This document shows, one piece after another, positions 30,860 through 41,653 of a stretch of DNA of 64,000 nucleotides; within the stretch, counting starts at the first letter, position 1; each line of letters starts with the position of its first letter. The position numbers and the translations under genes were made by a program. Below the pieces are notes generated by a model that saw nothing but the letters and a program-made list of their open reading frames with translations, searched no databases and was not told the origin of the DNA. The stretch spans positions 722,001-786,000 of the forward strand of contig OZ037863.1 of NCBI GenBank assembly GCA_964035575.1, written 5' to 3'. This stretch comes from Rhynchopus sp. YZ270_cl-10 (Eukaryota > Euglenozoa > Diplonemea > Diplonemida > Diplonemidae).

Positions 30860-31657
30860 TCAGTTCTTGGTATTCCTTTTTTCAGTTATGAACCGGAGTT
30901 TCAGTTCTCTTTCGGGTCGGTCTGTTGTTCCAACTGTTGCGTCTGTTTTTTCCCCTCTGGGGTGAGGGAGGGCCGGCCTCTCTGCTGCGTTGCTAGCTGC
31001 GTTGTCGTAGTCGCCCCCAGACAAAGTTGTCCAGCAACACTCTTCGCGATGCCTTTCACCTTGTTCATGCCCCCGTTGTGCTTGCCGTTGCACCCGTCGA
31101 TCCGCTCCGTCCAGTTCGTCAAACGCGGGCAGCGGCCGCCATCGCCTGCACGCGAGGCTCAACACACCATTTTCGAGGTATTCCTCGAACGCTTGCCTTC
31201 CTTCAACTGCAGAAGGAGTCGCTGGTGTTCGTGGCGTTGCTGGCAGGGAGCAAATCTCCGTTTCCTCCTCCCCGAACAGAGGACATGGGGAGTCGGAGGC
31301 AGCGGCAACTGCGGGTGGGGCTGCAGGAGAGGCAGGTGGCTGCAGGGTATCGGCAGCTGAAGGGTACGTCGCAGGGGCAGGAGTGGAAGGTTGTATGCAT
31401 CTCTTGCCAGCTTGCAAGTAGCAGCTGAGGCATCTCTCGTAACGTATCTGGGTGGTGGATGTACCCCTGATTTCATGAGTAGTTGTTGTGTCGTTGTAGA
31501 GATGCTTTAGTAGGGTGGGGGTGTTGGAGAGAGGAGATGTGGGGAAATGGTGAAGGTTGGGAGCCGCCTTTGTGTGGCGCCGTTGGGAGTTGGTCGCAGT
31601 TCTCCTTGTCTGTGTCCTCCGTTCTCTTATAGGTGACTGTCGCCCCGTCTGTTTCAT
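30860..31657 (-). CDS. Weakly supported minus-strand protein
   Basis: An open frame of up to 265 codons. The better part, from about residue 80 on, reads CLSCYLQAGKRC, a Pro/Ala-rich stretch, then RQAFEEYLENGVL and LPAFDELDG, followed by an Arg/Gln-rich helix-like segment. Codon choice (GAA, GAC, CTC) looks reasonable. Against it: long frames are also open on the + strand here and no domain is recognised. An ATG at 31778 in another minus frame (MEGKNKGMGNVHKEDW) could be the true 5' exon. If real, the gene would be divergent from the one starting at 31842. Confidence 0.35.
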   Translation of the reverse strand: MKQTGRQSPIRERRTQTRRTATNSQRRHTKAAPNLHHFPTSPLSNTPTLLKHLYNDTTTTHEIRGTSTTQIRYERCLSCYLQAGKRCIQPSTPAPATYPSAADTLQPPASPAAPPAVAAASDSPCPLFGEEETEICSLPATPRTPATPSAVEGRQAFEEYLENGVLSLACRRWRPLPAFDELDGADRRVQRQAQRGHEQGERHREECCWTTLSGGDYDNAASNAAERPALPHPRGEKTDATVGTTDRPERELKLRFITEKRNTKN

Positions 31658-31841
31658 CCTCGTTGGGGGTCCTCTGGAGGGTTGTTGCAGCGCTTGCGAG
31701 GTTTTTTTTGTTGCTGTTGATGTGCTTCAACCAATCTTCTTTGTGCACATTACCCATCCCCTTATTTTTTCCCTCCATTATTTACAGCTCTAACCATCTT
31801 CCAACAGATTCTTTTTTGATCCCATCTTTTCTCCCCCCACA

Positions 31842-33068
31842 ATGGAGGTAACAGCAGTAGACACACTGACAGGTGAGATGTACGTTGTGGACGTCGAGGA
31901 GGAGGATACGGTGGCGAAGTTGCGGCGGCGTGTTTTTGAGGCGGTGCGGATTGGCTGTGGGCAGGACGCAGCGCTGTGGGATGTGCAGCTGTTGATCGAC
32001 AACATCACAGAGTCCTCTCGGGTGTGCGATACGGCGTTGAGCGCTGGAGCCTCCATTGCTTTTCACACTACAATGTGCCCGATTAAGACGCCGGCGCGCT
32101 ATGGAATCGCAAAGCAACGTCATTACCTCTTCAGCAGCCCCCCCACCTCCGGGTTATGCTATTGTCTCACCTCTGATGGAAGCCACGTCGTTGCCTTCAT
32201 AGCCGGCTCCCTGCAGGTCTGGAGCACCTCCTTCGCTCTTCGCATTTGCATAGACACAAGCAGTTCCGACACCTGGGCACATTCTTTTACTTCTCTCTCT
32301 GCTATTCCTAATGCGGTTTTGGCTTCATGCAGTACGTGTAATGGTATCCATAAAATAAATACCTCCGATTGGAGCACCACAGTTATCCACAAAGAGGAAG
32401 ATATCGAGCGGTTTGGTGCTCTGAGTCTCTCCCGCGATGGGGCTTCTCTGATTGGAACGATTTATCCTCCTCATATTTTTACGATGTCGGTATCAACATT
32501 GGATGTGGAACGGTGTGTATGGAATCGTGGAGAATATGGCGCACTGTTAGATGTACAGTGGGGAAGAGACGGGAGGGTGGTGTGTATGACGGACAGAAAC
32601 ATTTTGTCTGGGAGGATCGAAAATGCGAGGTGGGTAGAAGAGCATAGGGTGGGGCGGTACGCGCAGGCGATTCATGTAACGGAGGAAGGGGTGGTGGTGG
32701 CGGTGGTGGCGGAAGGCGTGGCGGTGATGTCCGAGAGGCTTGAGGTGCTTGCGATGTTGGAGGGGCAACCCAATGTACGGCATCTAACGTCGTCGCAGTG
32801 TGGGGCACGTCTGTTCACTGCGGGCGATACGTCAATAAGGGTGTACAGCATTCCCTCTGGGGAAGTGATTGCGCTCTCGGAACGCAGTGTGCCAGCTGAC
32901 AGAGGGCATGCCCTGCTTCAAGTGTCTCCGTGTGGTGCTTTTATCTTTGAAATGCGTTCCGACGCAGTGTCGGTCATCAAAACATCCTCCCTCGATACTG
33001 TTGAAGGAGAAAGCGAGCCGCAATGGGAAAACTTCGAAGCGCTCTCAGAGTTTGTTGCAGGGCTTTGA
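31842..33068 (+). CDS. Ubiquitin-like domain plus beta-propeller protein
   Basis: 408 codons, single exon, ATG in CACAATGG. Residues 1-75 have the ubiquitin-like pattern: MEVTAVDTLTGEMYVVDV as the first hairpin, DTVAKLRRRVFEA as the helix, and a late LSAGASIAFH strand. No C-terminal Gly-Gly follows, so it should be a fixed domain rather than a conjugated tag. From about residue 90 on come repeated strand segments ending in Trp or similar (FIAGSLQVWSTS, SLSRDGASLIGTIY, VQWGRDGRVVCMTD, GDTSIRVYSIPSGEV, VSPCGAFIF), as in WD40-like propellers with degenerate WD motifs. No membrane segment. Role unknown; such proteins are usually scaffolds. Confidence 0.8.
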   Translation: MEVTAVDTLTGEMYVVDVEEEDTVAKLRRRVFEAVRIGCGQDAALWDVQLLIDNITESSRVCDTALSAGASIAFHTTMCPIKTPARYGIAKQRHYLFSSPPTSGLCYCLTSDGSHVVAFIAGSLQVWSTSFALRICIDTSSSDTWAHSFTSLSAIPNAVLASCSTCNGIHKINTSDWSTTVIHKEEDIERFGALSLSRDGASLIGTIYPPHIFTMSVSTLDVERCVWNRGEYGALLDVQWGRDGRVVCMTDRNILSGRIENARWVEEHRVGRYAQAIHVTEEGVVVAVVAEGVAVMSERLEVLAMLEGQPNVRHLTSSQCGARLFTAGDTSIRVYSIPSGEVIALSERSVPADRGHALLQVSPCGAFIFEMRSDAVSVIKTSSLDTVEGESEPQWENFEALSEFVAGL

Positions 33069-33776
33069 ATTAGGGAGTTATGTTATAGAGGAGTGTTGTA
33101 TCGTTTGATACGCCAGAGGTATAAATTTTGTTTTTTTTTGGATCGTCCAATAATGCGATATCAGCAATGATCCAGAAAGAATTTTTTTTTGTATGGCCAC
33201 GCTGGAGGAGTGAGTCAAAAAACTGGACCCACCCCCCTGAGTCTGACTGTCGGACTCAGGGGGTATGGCTAAGAGTTCGCCCCAAAGGGTCCGCCATTTT
33301 CAGGCGGACTCCACACCGGGTACAGAGATTATAGCCCGACTCTTACAGTCGCCAACTGATCTTGATTTTTCTTTTAAAACTCGACAAAGAAAAGGGGAAG
33401 ATAATTTTCGTTGAACGCAGCAAAAAAACCCACCCCCCTTTTATCTATCCTTCCAAAGGGGGAGGGGGGATGTTGTTGTCTTCTTGGGTCCCGAAAAAAA
33501 AAAAACAGATTCAGATAACCTCTTTATTTCTCTCCCCCTCTCCCAACTAACATACCACACCACACCACACCAAAGGGCCATATTCTGCGCAAGAATTACC
33601 CTCACTAGGCATTACCCACACCACACCATATTCTACACAAGAATTACCTCCACTATGCACTCCACCACACCACAGCACACCACAGCACACCACGCCCAGA
33701 GTACACAACACAACAGACAACCCTCGGGGAAGGCCTTCTCTCCCTCCCCTCTCCCCATTTCCCCCCACATCTTACA
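33069..33776. other. Intergenic region before the FKBP15-like gene
   Basis: GC-rich hairpins near 33232-33265 (CCTGAGTCTGACTGTCGGACTCAGG) and 33270-33325; then pyrimidine runs and a C/A-rich leader with CACACCA repeats (33540-33700) up to the start codon. No gene seen. Confidence 0.5.
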
Positions 33777-36700
33777 ATGGTTGTCGATAAGGGGACTGTT
33801 AAATTTTCAACGAGCGGGACCCTGTTTAAGAGCAACGGAAAGGAGTTCACCAGCGCAGGCAATGTGGACGTTACCTTGACGAAGCTGTCTCACGCGCTGC
33901 GTTTGCAGTGCTGCCCTGCAGGGAAGCGGGTGTTGTGCTATACAAACCTTGGTGCCGGCGCGTTGAGCGTCCAATCTGATACCTATGTCAGCTTTCGGGC
34001 GGATGATGGCATTCAGTACTCCCTTCACTGCAACAACGCGGAGCATATTTGTATCATTGCAATGTATGAAGCGATTGCTGCTGCCACCGCTTCAGGCAGC
34101 GCACTCAGCGCTACCACCGTTGATGTGACCAAAGGCCAGGGCCTCAACGAAGTGTGCGTGCACGATGCCATCGGCGTGCGTCACGCACTCTACGCCATGT
34201 CAGAAGGAAAGCTAGGCCGCGTGCTTGACTCTAATATCACCTCGAAACGCACCTACAAATTCCCTGCACCGTCGTCGAATATGGCGTTGGAGCCGGGGAT
34301 GAAAGGGTTTGAAGGGTTGGTGGTGGGGATGCGGCAGGGGGGTCGCCGTGTGGCAGTGATACCACCTGCTGCGAGGTCGAAGGTGCAAGGGGTGAATGAG
34401 GGTGAGACATTGGTGGTGTTTGTGGAGGCGTTGAAGTTAAGGGCGCATGATGATCCGTCGAAGTCGATGTCGATGTTGAGCATTTCTGGGGCGTCGCGGG
34501 CGAATCTTGCAGCGTCAGGGTTGATGGAGCGGGCGGAAAGTGAGATGTCGCCAGACAACGCATCCAATGCAGGGCTGCCCGATAAAAGCCAGTTGATGGT
34601 GATGTCGACACAGCATAGCGCCCCGCCGCCGCCACCGTCGCTTCCAGTCTCGCAGATGAAGTCGATTCGCGACACCGATGCTAATGTGGTAGATCTGCTC
34701 AAAGCAACAGATAGTCTTGCCACCTCGGTTGGGCAGCTCTCCCAGCAGGTGAGCACCGTGCACAAAGACGTGAAGCAGCTGCACCCCGCGCGCGACCTGC
34801 ACATCACAACCTGGGAGGCGATGCACAACCTGCAGACCCTCCTCACAGACACCGGGCGTCTGCAGGATGCATTGCTGATGAAGGATGCGACGATCCGAGG
34901 GCTCCAGGCGCGTGTCAGGCACCACGAGCCCAATGCAGAGTTTCCAGAATCCCAGGCAGGGCAGAACGGTGAGGGAGGTATGATAATTTGATACACTTTG
35001 CAAACACCCCGATGCTGTGAGCGATAAACGAAGCAAAAGGTTACTAACTCTAAACATTTTCTATAACCCATACAGTAGGACAAGAAACTTGGCGACCAAA
35101 AAAAAAAAAATGGCGAATAATATTGGCGGATTTCGGGGATTTTCTTGTAATTGGCGACTTTTTTGGTTGCTAATATTACTTTTCCTACTATATCTTGTCC
35201 GTCTCATTTTGTTGTATATTTTATGCATTGCTCAACCCCATCAGGTGCGCATCTCTACGCTGGAGCTGCCGACCGCCTAACCACCCGCGAGCCCACCAAC
35301 GCAGGACCGAAGCTGAAGGAAGCAGAGGAAAGCCTCAAGCGCAGTGAGGAGCAACGCACAGAGGCGAAGGGGGAGACGATGCTGGTTCGTGTGGAGCTGG
35401 AGGCGGCGAAGGCGAAGTTGACAGACCTGACCAACGCACTGCAGGACGAGCGTGAGTCACGGCATCGCCTTGAGGAGAAGTACGAAGCAAAGCTGGCTGA
35501 GGTGGCGGACCTGCAGAACAAGGTCACTGAGAGCAGCTTTAGCGCGAAGGAGACGGAGAAGACTCTTGCGACGGAGCGCGAACGCATGCGCGTTCTCTTC
35601 AACGACGAGCAAACCAAAAGCGAGGTTCTCGTTGACAGCATGCGTGAGGAGATGCTCCGCGAGCTCCGCAAACGCGAAGAAGCACGCAAAGAGGACGTTC
35701 TGCGCGCCAACGACGAATCCTTCACGAAAGGAATCGACCATGGCCGTGACATGGCGTTGACGGAGATGCGTCTCAAGTACGAAAGCGAGGCACGCGATTT
35801 GAAGCTCGCCAAGACGCGCCTTACTGCAAACCTTGACTCCGCCAAGGCGGAGCTTGCCCTTGAAAAGATGACAAACAAGGCAACAATCGAACGTCTCTGC
35901 TACCCAGACACAGAGCAGGAGAAGAAGGAAGTCTCTGCCCTGCAGCAGCACATCGACGCACTGCAGGGGCAGATCGAGGAGGCGTACGCACGGGTCACAA
36001 CAGTGCAAGCGGATTTGAAAGAAAAGGAGGACCTTTTGGACAGCTCCGACCAAAAGCTTCGCGACACCGAGACAAAGTGCACCGCAGCTGTCGTTGCGTT
36101 GTCACGCCAGGTTGTACCGAAAGAGCATTTGGTTCGTGTCCTGCAGCAGATCTTCGATGGGGAGACACCGGATACACAGTTTACCATTGAGGAGCCTGCA
36201 TTGGCTATACCTGCGGCTCTTGAGCCACAGCCAGCATTGGAGCGCATTGCAACACCACCAGCACCACCTGCTCCAGAGCCGGTTCAGGTGGCTCCCGTGG
36301 TGGAGGCAGTCCCACCACCACCACCACCAGCAGCAGCAGCAGCACAGTCAGCCGTTCCGTCCCAGGCTTCTGGCAGCGACCCCACCCCTGCCCCCGCAGG
36401 TGAGGGCGAAGCAGCATCTCCCAAGACAGTCGTGATCCTTCCCTTCCCGGTGGGGTCCGCCGTGGAGGCGCTGTACGAGGATGGTTCGTGGTACGACGCA
36501 TCCGTGGCGGATACAGATGAACAGTTGAACAGCCCAGAGGGGAAATGTGCGGTAGTGTGGGCGGCTGATGGGTATGTAAACATAGGGGGTTTTGTGTGGG
36601 GTTTACAGTTGGACAAGAAACTTGGCGACCAAAAAAAATTGGCGACCAAATCATATTGGCGGATTTTGGGGGTTTTCTTGCAATTGGCGACTTTTTTGGT

Positions 36701-37457
36701 CGCCAATATTACTTGACCGACTGTAGATGTGTATGTGGGATGGATTTCAAGTTTCTTGTTTCTTTGTGCTTTGGAAAAAAAACAATCTCGCAGCACGCAC
36801 GCAACTGTTCTTGTCGAGAATGTGCGTGAAAAGAAGGAAAAGAAGAAGGACAAATCAAAGGAGAAGGAGAAGAAGGCGAAGGAGAAGCAGAAGGAGAAGG
36901 AGAGGGAAGAGAAGGAAAGGGAGAAGGAGGAGAAGGCGCGCGAGAAGAAGGACAAAAAGGACAAGAAAGAGAAGAAGAAGAAGGCCGAGTCTGAGGAGGA
37001 GGCGCCCAAGGACGCTGCCAAGGGGAAGGCACCTAAGTCTGCCACAGCTTCCGCTCTCAAGTCCATGCAAAAGCCAACGGTATGCACATTCACGTTTATG
37101 TTTAGATCGATCGATGCACACGAGAGGCATCCCTTTCTTTTTTATTTTTTTGAGATGTCTAAAGTGCGCATCGCACTGTTGTTGCATTGCTTCCGACCGG
37201 TAGTCATCTTTTGGGAACATCTCTTTCTGGCATTGCCAAGTTGTGTTTTTTTTTTCTCATTCAGCTCTCAATCCATATTTGAAAGGCTGTGTGTATTGGG
37301 TTGGGGAAAATGTGTCTCAGAGACACATCCATCATGAGCACATCAATTTACTCAAATAACGCATCTTATTGTCACACAGATCTTCACCGACACTGATTCT
37401 GAGGAAGACGACCTCTTGCTTCGCGCCCTGCAACGCAGAAAGGATGCTGGGAAGTAG
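33777..37457 (+). CDS. FKBP15/WAFL-like protein, four exons
   Basis: Exons 33777-34977, 35245-36571, 36794-37079 and 37380-37457 join in phase to 963 codons. Residues ~5-105 resemble a WH1/EVH1-like fold. Residues ~110-222 are FKBP-like: PGMKGFEGLVVGMRQGGRR then VAVIPP, but active-site aromatics are not evident, so peptidyl-prolyl activity is doubtful. Exon 2 gives a long coiled coil, a Pro/Ala-rich segment and the start of a Tudor-like barrel (VEALYEDGSWYDASV), completed across intron 2 by THATVLVENVR. Then comes a Lys/Glu-rich stretch and an acidic tail (IFTDTDSEEDD). The first three blocks match FKBP15, an actin- and endosome-associated protein; the Tudor-like part is unusual. Donors are GTATGA, GTATGT and GTATGC. 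A GTGAGG at 34969 is an alternative first donor in the same phase. Confidence 0.8.
35071..35192. mobile_element. 122-bp MITE in intron 1 of the FKBP15-like gene
   Basis: Starts TACAGTAGGACAAGAAACTT and shares TTGGCGACC, GGCGGATTT and GGTTGCTAATATTACTT with the copy at 36604-36725; the right tip (TCCTACTATA) is slightly decayed. Wholly inside the intron (34978-35244), away from both splice sites. Confidence 0.8.
36604..36725. mobile_element. 122-bp MITE in intron 2 of the FKBP15-like gene
   Basis: Starts TACAGTTGGACAAGAAACTT and ends ACTTGACCGACTGTA, with TA at both ends. Sits inside intron 36572-36793, 32 bp after the donor and 68 bp before the acceptor. Same family as 2406-2493 and 35071-35192. 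Confidence 0.85.
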
Positions 37458-38534
37458 GCACGCCGGTTGCTTCACGCCTGCTTTTTGAGAAACTGGATGG
37501 TGTCCCGATGAGTCGTGTGTACGTTCAAATTTTCTCGCTCTTTCCCCCCCCCCCCCCCAGGTGTCTTTGGTGTAGCACTGACACAGAATACACGCAGTTC
37601 GGTAGAACGGCATCCCCCCCTCAACTGTCTTTTTTTTTTCTAACTTTTTGCACCAAAATTCCTCATTTTTTTGTGTGTGTGCGAGAGAGTGTCCACCTCG
37701 CGTGGAGGTTTCCTCCGATTGTTTCGTGTGTTTCTTTGCACTCTCAACTTCCCTTTTTGTTTCGCGGCTGCCTGTGTCTCTGTACACAGGGAGTATACCC
37801 ATTTTTGTTGAGACATGCTCGGGCCCTGGGTCTGCTGTCTTAATATTTTTTTTACAGGTTTTTTTTACAGATGTGTGCGCTAGAGGTACGTTCATGTTCA
37901 AGGTTTTTTTTCTTCCTTTTTGTTTAGTTTTGTTTGTATTGTCGCCCCGAGTGAGCGTGTTTTTGTGTGATTGTTTTCTCGCTGTGTGCGCTGTTTTGTT
38001 CCATACCAATTTGGAAAAAAGAAAATTGTTAATAATTTGACAATTTGGCTGCTTGTGTTGCGGGGAAGGGTATTCAAGTGGTCTATCGTAGCCCCCCCAG
38101 CGTCTAGCAAATAATACCTACCGAGAAAATTCTGTTTTGGTGTCAAAAAAAAAATTTGCAAATCCAAAAAAAAAAAGTCGTGTGCAACTTCCCCGTTTTA
38201 CTGTTTTGCATCAGTTTGTTATGTCTCGTTTCGTTGAAGGAAGGGTTAAATCTACAAAAAAAGTGTTCTTTTCTTGTGCAGATTCATTGTGATTTTCGAA
38301 CCCCAGAGCTCTGGTATCACGAGGAATTTTTGTTTTTAAAATATGTGCTGCGTGTGGGGTTATGATACCCTCCTTCCCCCTCTCTCTCTCTCTCTCTCTC
38401 TCTGTGAGTGTGATTTTTCTGTTTTCCTTTGACAAAAGTATGAGAAGAAAAAAGGACCACCTTTACCAACTCTCTTATGATGTGTACATCCCACTCCACT
38501 GCTTGTACAGAGATAAGACGCACCCTTGCACACA
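37458..38534. other. Spacer between FKBP15-like and coiled-coil genes
   Basis: T-rich. A family-2 stem-loop at 37871-37896 (ATGTGTGCGCTAGAGGTACG) is followed by a pyrimidine tract; a family-3-like trace lies at 37694-37745; a CT microsatellite at 38380-38402. No gene seen. Confidence 0.5.
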
Positions 38535-40841
38535 ATGGAGGGCCTCTCGCAAGGGAAGCAGGCCTCGGGGAGTGGGTTTCGTATTGCACGGCAGAGCCAG
38601 CCACAGCAGCAGCAGACAGCAGTGCAGGCATCAACAGAGCCCTCAGCACAGACGTCAGCGGAAACACCCCAGAAAAGCTTCACAGAGTACGTGACAGGCA
38701 GGCACGAGGAGGCCACAGCACTGCTGGACAGCTTCTCAGATCTGTGCGGTGCACGCAAACAGGCTGTATCCGGGGCGCAAACGTGCAGCTACACATCAGA
38801 GCTCCATCCCGTTGCGTACACAGTATGACCATTTTTGTGTTTTTTTAGCGAACTCCCTACCCTCCCACTCTTTCTTTCGTTTTATCTTTCAAGGGTTTTT
38901 CGATAACCAAGTAAGAAGCAATGCACTGCGATGAACGTTCTTACACATTTCAGCTCTCTTTTTCTCACTTTTCGTCCACTTCTTTAGTAGAATTTCATTT
39001 TCCCCCCCTCCATCACTTTTCACAAAGACTTCATGGTTCGCTCAAACGCTCTAAACCTACCTCCATCTATCTTCAGTTCGCCGACCTTGCAAAGGAAACA
39101 GGCTTGAGGGTGTCGCTTGACGAGATAGGTAGGCTAGCGGAGGAGGAGGAGCCTGAGGGGCTAGGTGCTGTGCGCACTGCACTGCAGGAGGCCATCGCAA
39201 AGGCACCACGACCAGGCCTGGAGGAGCTGAGCGACATCTCGCGCGCCGCAGTGCAGGCCTTCCTCACGCAGTGCGAAGGGCATGGCCTGCACCTGCCGGC
39301 ATCGGCAAAGCTGCTGCTGCAGTTTGTCATCAAGGCAGGCTGCATACCTACCAAGGCAGAGGTCCTTGAACGCGAAACTCAACGTATGGAAGCGCTCCGT
39401 GCCTCGGTAGACAACTATCCACTCAGCAGGTATCCACCCACCCCCCCTACAACCCCCTCTTCTATTTCTCCACGAAAATTAGCAAAAAACGACGCTTTTT
39501 TTGAGTAATTTTTGGAAGTTCTACAAAAAAAACCCCCAACCACGACTCTGCAGCACCTCTCTGGGGATATTGATGTTTTTTCCCCTACCAAACACTTAGG
39601 TTTCATCTCACAAACTTTTTTTTTGACCTTTTTATCAAGCCACTTCTTTTTAAGGTGACTAAGCACGAGAGGCTTAGGATCATCTTATAAACTTTTCTTT
39701 CTTTTCAACCCTTCCTTTCCCTTCCCTTTCACAACCACTCTCTTTCAGCTGCGTCACCCAAGATGTCGATCATGAGGAGTACAAAGCCGCAACCAAGGTC
39801 TATCTAGAACTGCAGGATGCAGTGTTGGACTCATTTGTCTGCACCTCGACACTGGACGACATAGCGCGGGAATGCGACCGGTGGGTGGCTTCCGACGCTG
39901 AGGTCATCACCGAAGCACTCCGAGACGAAGCACGCCCCTTCTGGGCGATGCACCGCCGCGAGCTAGAGGACGTAAGCAGCCTCACCGTTCATTCAAACAC
40001 CTTAGACACCCGCCTGAAACAGCTTAACGACCTTTCCGCCACCTCCCTAGAAGAAAAACAACGAAAACTCAGCATCAACGAAGCGCAAACCTGCGATACC
40101 TGGGAGGTTATCCACAGTAGCATCGCAAACCTAAAACGGCTGGAGATGGAGCGATACAACATTACCCTATCACACCACCTCGAAAACCTCGAATGCGAGC
40201 AAGAACAACATTCTTTAGAACAACGCAAAACGGTACTCGAAGCGCATCTCAGCAAAATCACTGACGATGGCAGAGCGTTGCGGGAGAGAGGAGAGGCAAT
40301 AGAAGAGTTCATAGAGCTATTGGAGGGTGCAGCGGAGAAGGTGAAAGCATGGAATGGAAGGGTGAAGGAGGATTTGGCTGCTACTGAAGATGCGTTGCGG
40401 TCGTATCATTTGAAGGTTGTGACAGATTTAACGTCGCTTCTTGTGCACGCATCGCAAGAAACTGAAGTAAAAATTTCTGTATTAGAAAAACAACGTCGCG
40501 AAGCATCAATGCGAAGAGAATTATGCCTCGAAGCTCTCGATGCGGATTCTAAGACTCATGCAATGGAGGCACATGCGCTGGACACAGAGATTGCAAAAAA
40601 GGGGGAAACGAACACTCAAATCAAAGGAAAGCTGACTTCGCTCTTTGACCATCTGACCCCGACGGCGGAGTACCTCACGCATAAGGGAGTGAACTTCGTG
40701 CACCCCCTCACGACAGTCAAAAACAACCACCTCCTCAACACAAAAATCAAGATAATGGAATACCGCCAGCTTCTTCTCAAAGCTGAGCACGACATCGGAA
40801 GGCGAGAACAGCATACTGTAGAGGCGCCAGAGTTGGGGTGA
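38535..40841 (+). CDS. Coiled-coil protein, three exons
   Basis: Exons 38535-38822, 39077-39429 and 39749-40841 join in phase to 577 residues. Introns are GTATGA...TTCAG and GTATCC...TTCAG. The ATG is in CACAATGG. The first ~60 residues are low complexity (SQPQQQQTAVQ, Ser/Thr-rich). Exon 2 is helical and acidic (GLRVSLDEIGRLAEEEEPEG). Exon 3 is almost entirely heptad-like coiled coil (residues ~230-530), with many Leu, Glu and Arg, and ends in a non-coil segment with YLTHKGVNFVHPL. No signal peptide, membrane segment or catalytic motif. It may be a cytoskeletal or spindle-type structural protein, but I cannot name a family. A family-1 stem-loop sits in intron 2 at 39654-39687, upstream of the pyrimidine tract and acceptor. 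Confidence 0.8.
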
Positions 40842-41485
40842 ATTTTATTTTTTCTCTCTTTTTTTTGTTGTGCAGAACCATTTATTTGAGGCTGCTCATC
40901 TTCTCCAACTTTTCTTATTTTTGTAGACAAAGTTGGAAGAATATATAAAGGGGTGGTTTTATTAGTCACCCTCCGCAGAACGCAGACAAGAGCAACGTAG
41001 TTATGAGTATTCCTACTTATGTCCTTCTTCTTGTTCTTATTTTTTGTGGGTGAAAAAAATGTCTTTTACAGGGCATTTTCTTTATGATCTTCTCGAAACA
41101 AACCAACACAAAAAAAAAAGTAGGTATGCGGGTTGTGTCCCCAGCCGCGTGTTTCTCCCCCCTCTGCCTTTCTTCTTATGATTGTTAAACAGCAGGGGAC
41201 CACCGTGGCGATTGTGCACGGTTAGGTTCGCCATTTTTTTTAAGACCAAGCAACACAGATTCCTCACACATCGCAACGTGCGAGTATGGCATGGCCATAT
41301 CTCACTGCTACGCCCGCAGAACCCCTGCACCTCGCAGTTCCCACATCGTCTTGGTGAACTGCGTTACCGAGCACCCCCTCACCCCCGTCGACGCCCTGGC
41401 CAACCTTGACGCCATGGGGTTCCCATCCATAATGTAGACTACGTCTGCACCACGGAGGAGAAACCTCCACCACTTTTATGTGGCA
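40842..41485. other. Spacer, partly coding-like
   Basis: After a T-rich 3' flank, 41281-41435 becomes GC-rich and has an open frame containing VTEHPLTPVDALANLDAMGF that stops at a TAG (41434-41436). It may be an exon or decayed gene piece in the same frame as the ORF at 41486. Confidence 0.4.
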
Positions 41486-41653
41486 ATGTCGTCCACTAGC
41501 GCGGCGATCGCGTTGGTGCCTGACGGGGCGTCGCCGTTGCTGCCGTGGTGCGATGCGTGGCACTGCGCTGCGACGAACTCCCACCTGCACGTCTTGCAGT
41601 GTGAAGGAGTAACACTGTCACACATTTTCGAGTCATGTCTAAAATATGTGTGA
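41486..41653 (+). pseudogene. Cys/His-containing ORF running into the satellite
   Basis: The frame starts ATG at 41486 (GCAATGTCG) and reads LLPWCDAWHCAATNSHLHVL then QCEG before entering the satellite and stopping at 41651-41653. On the far side of the satellite (45380-45471) an ORF reads VVCSDCSIAVHWCDTC then PFYPPI and stop. The two halves together look like the two parts of a B-box or similar zinc-binding module, suggesting one gene separated by the array, by insertion or by an intron that has expanded. Unproven. Confidence 0.35.

Noticed and set aside
30779-31428. Two + strand frames over the weak minus gene
   Set aside because: Cys/Phe-rich or Arg-rich with no domain; less gene-like than the minus frame.
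35255-35878. 207-codon minus frame over the FKBP15-like coiled coil
   Set aside because: Ser/Arg-rich mirror of a Glu/Lys-rich coiled coil, a common shadow.
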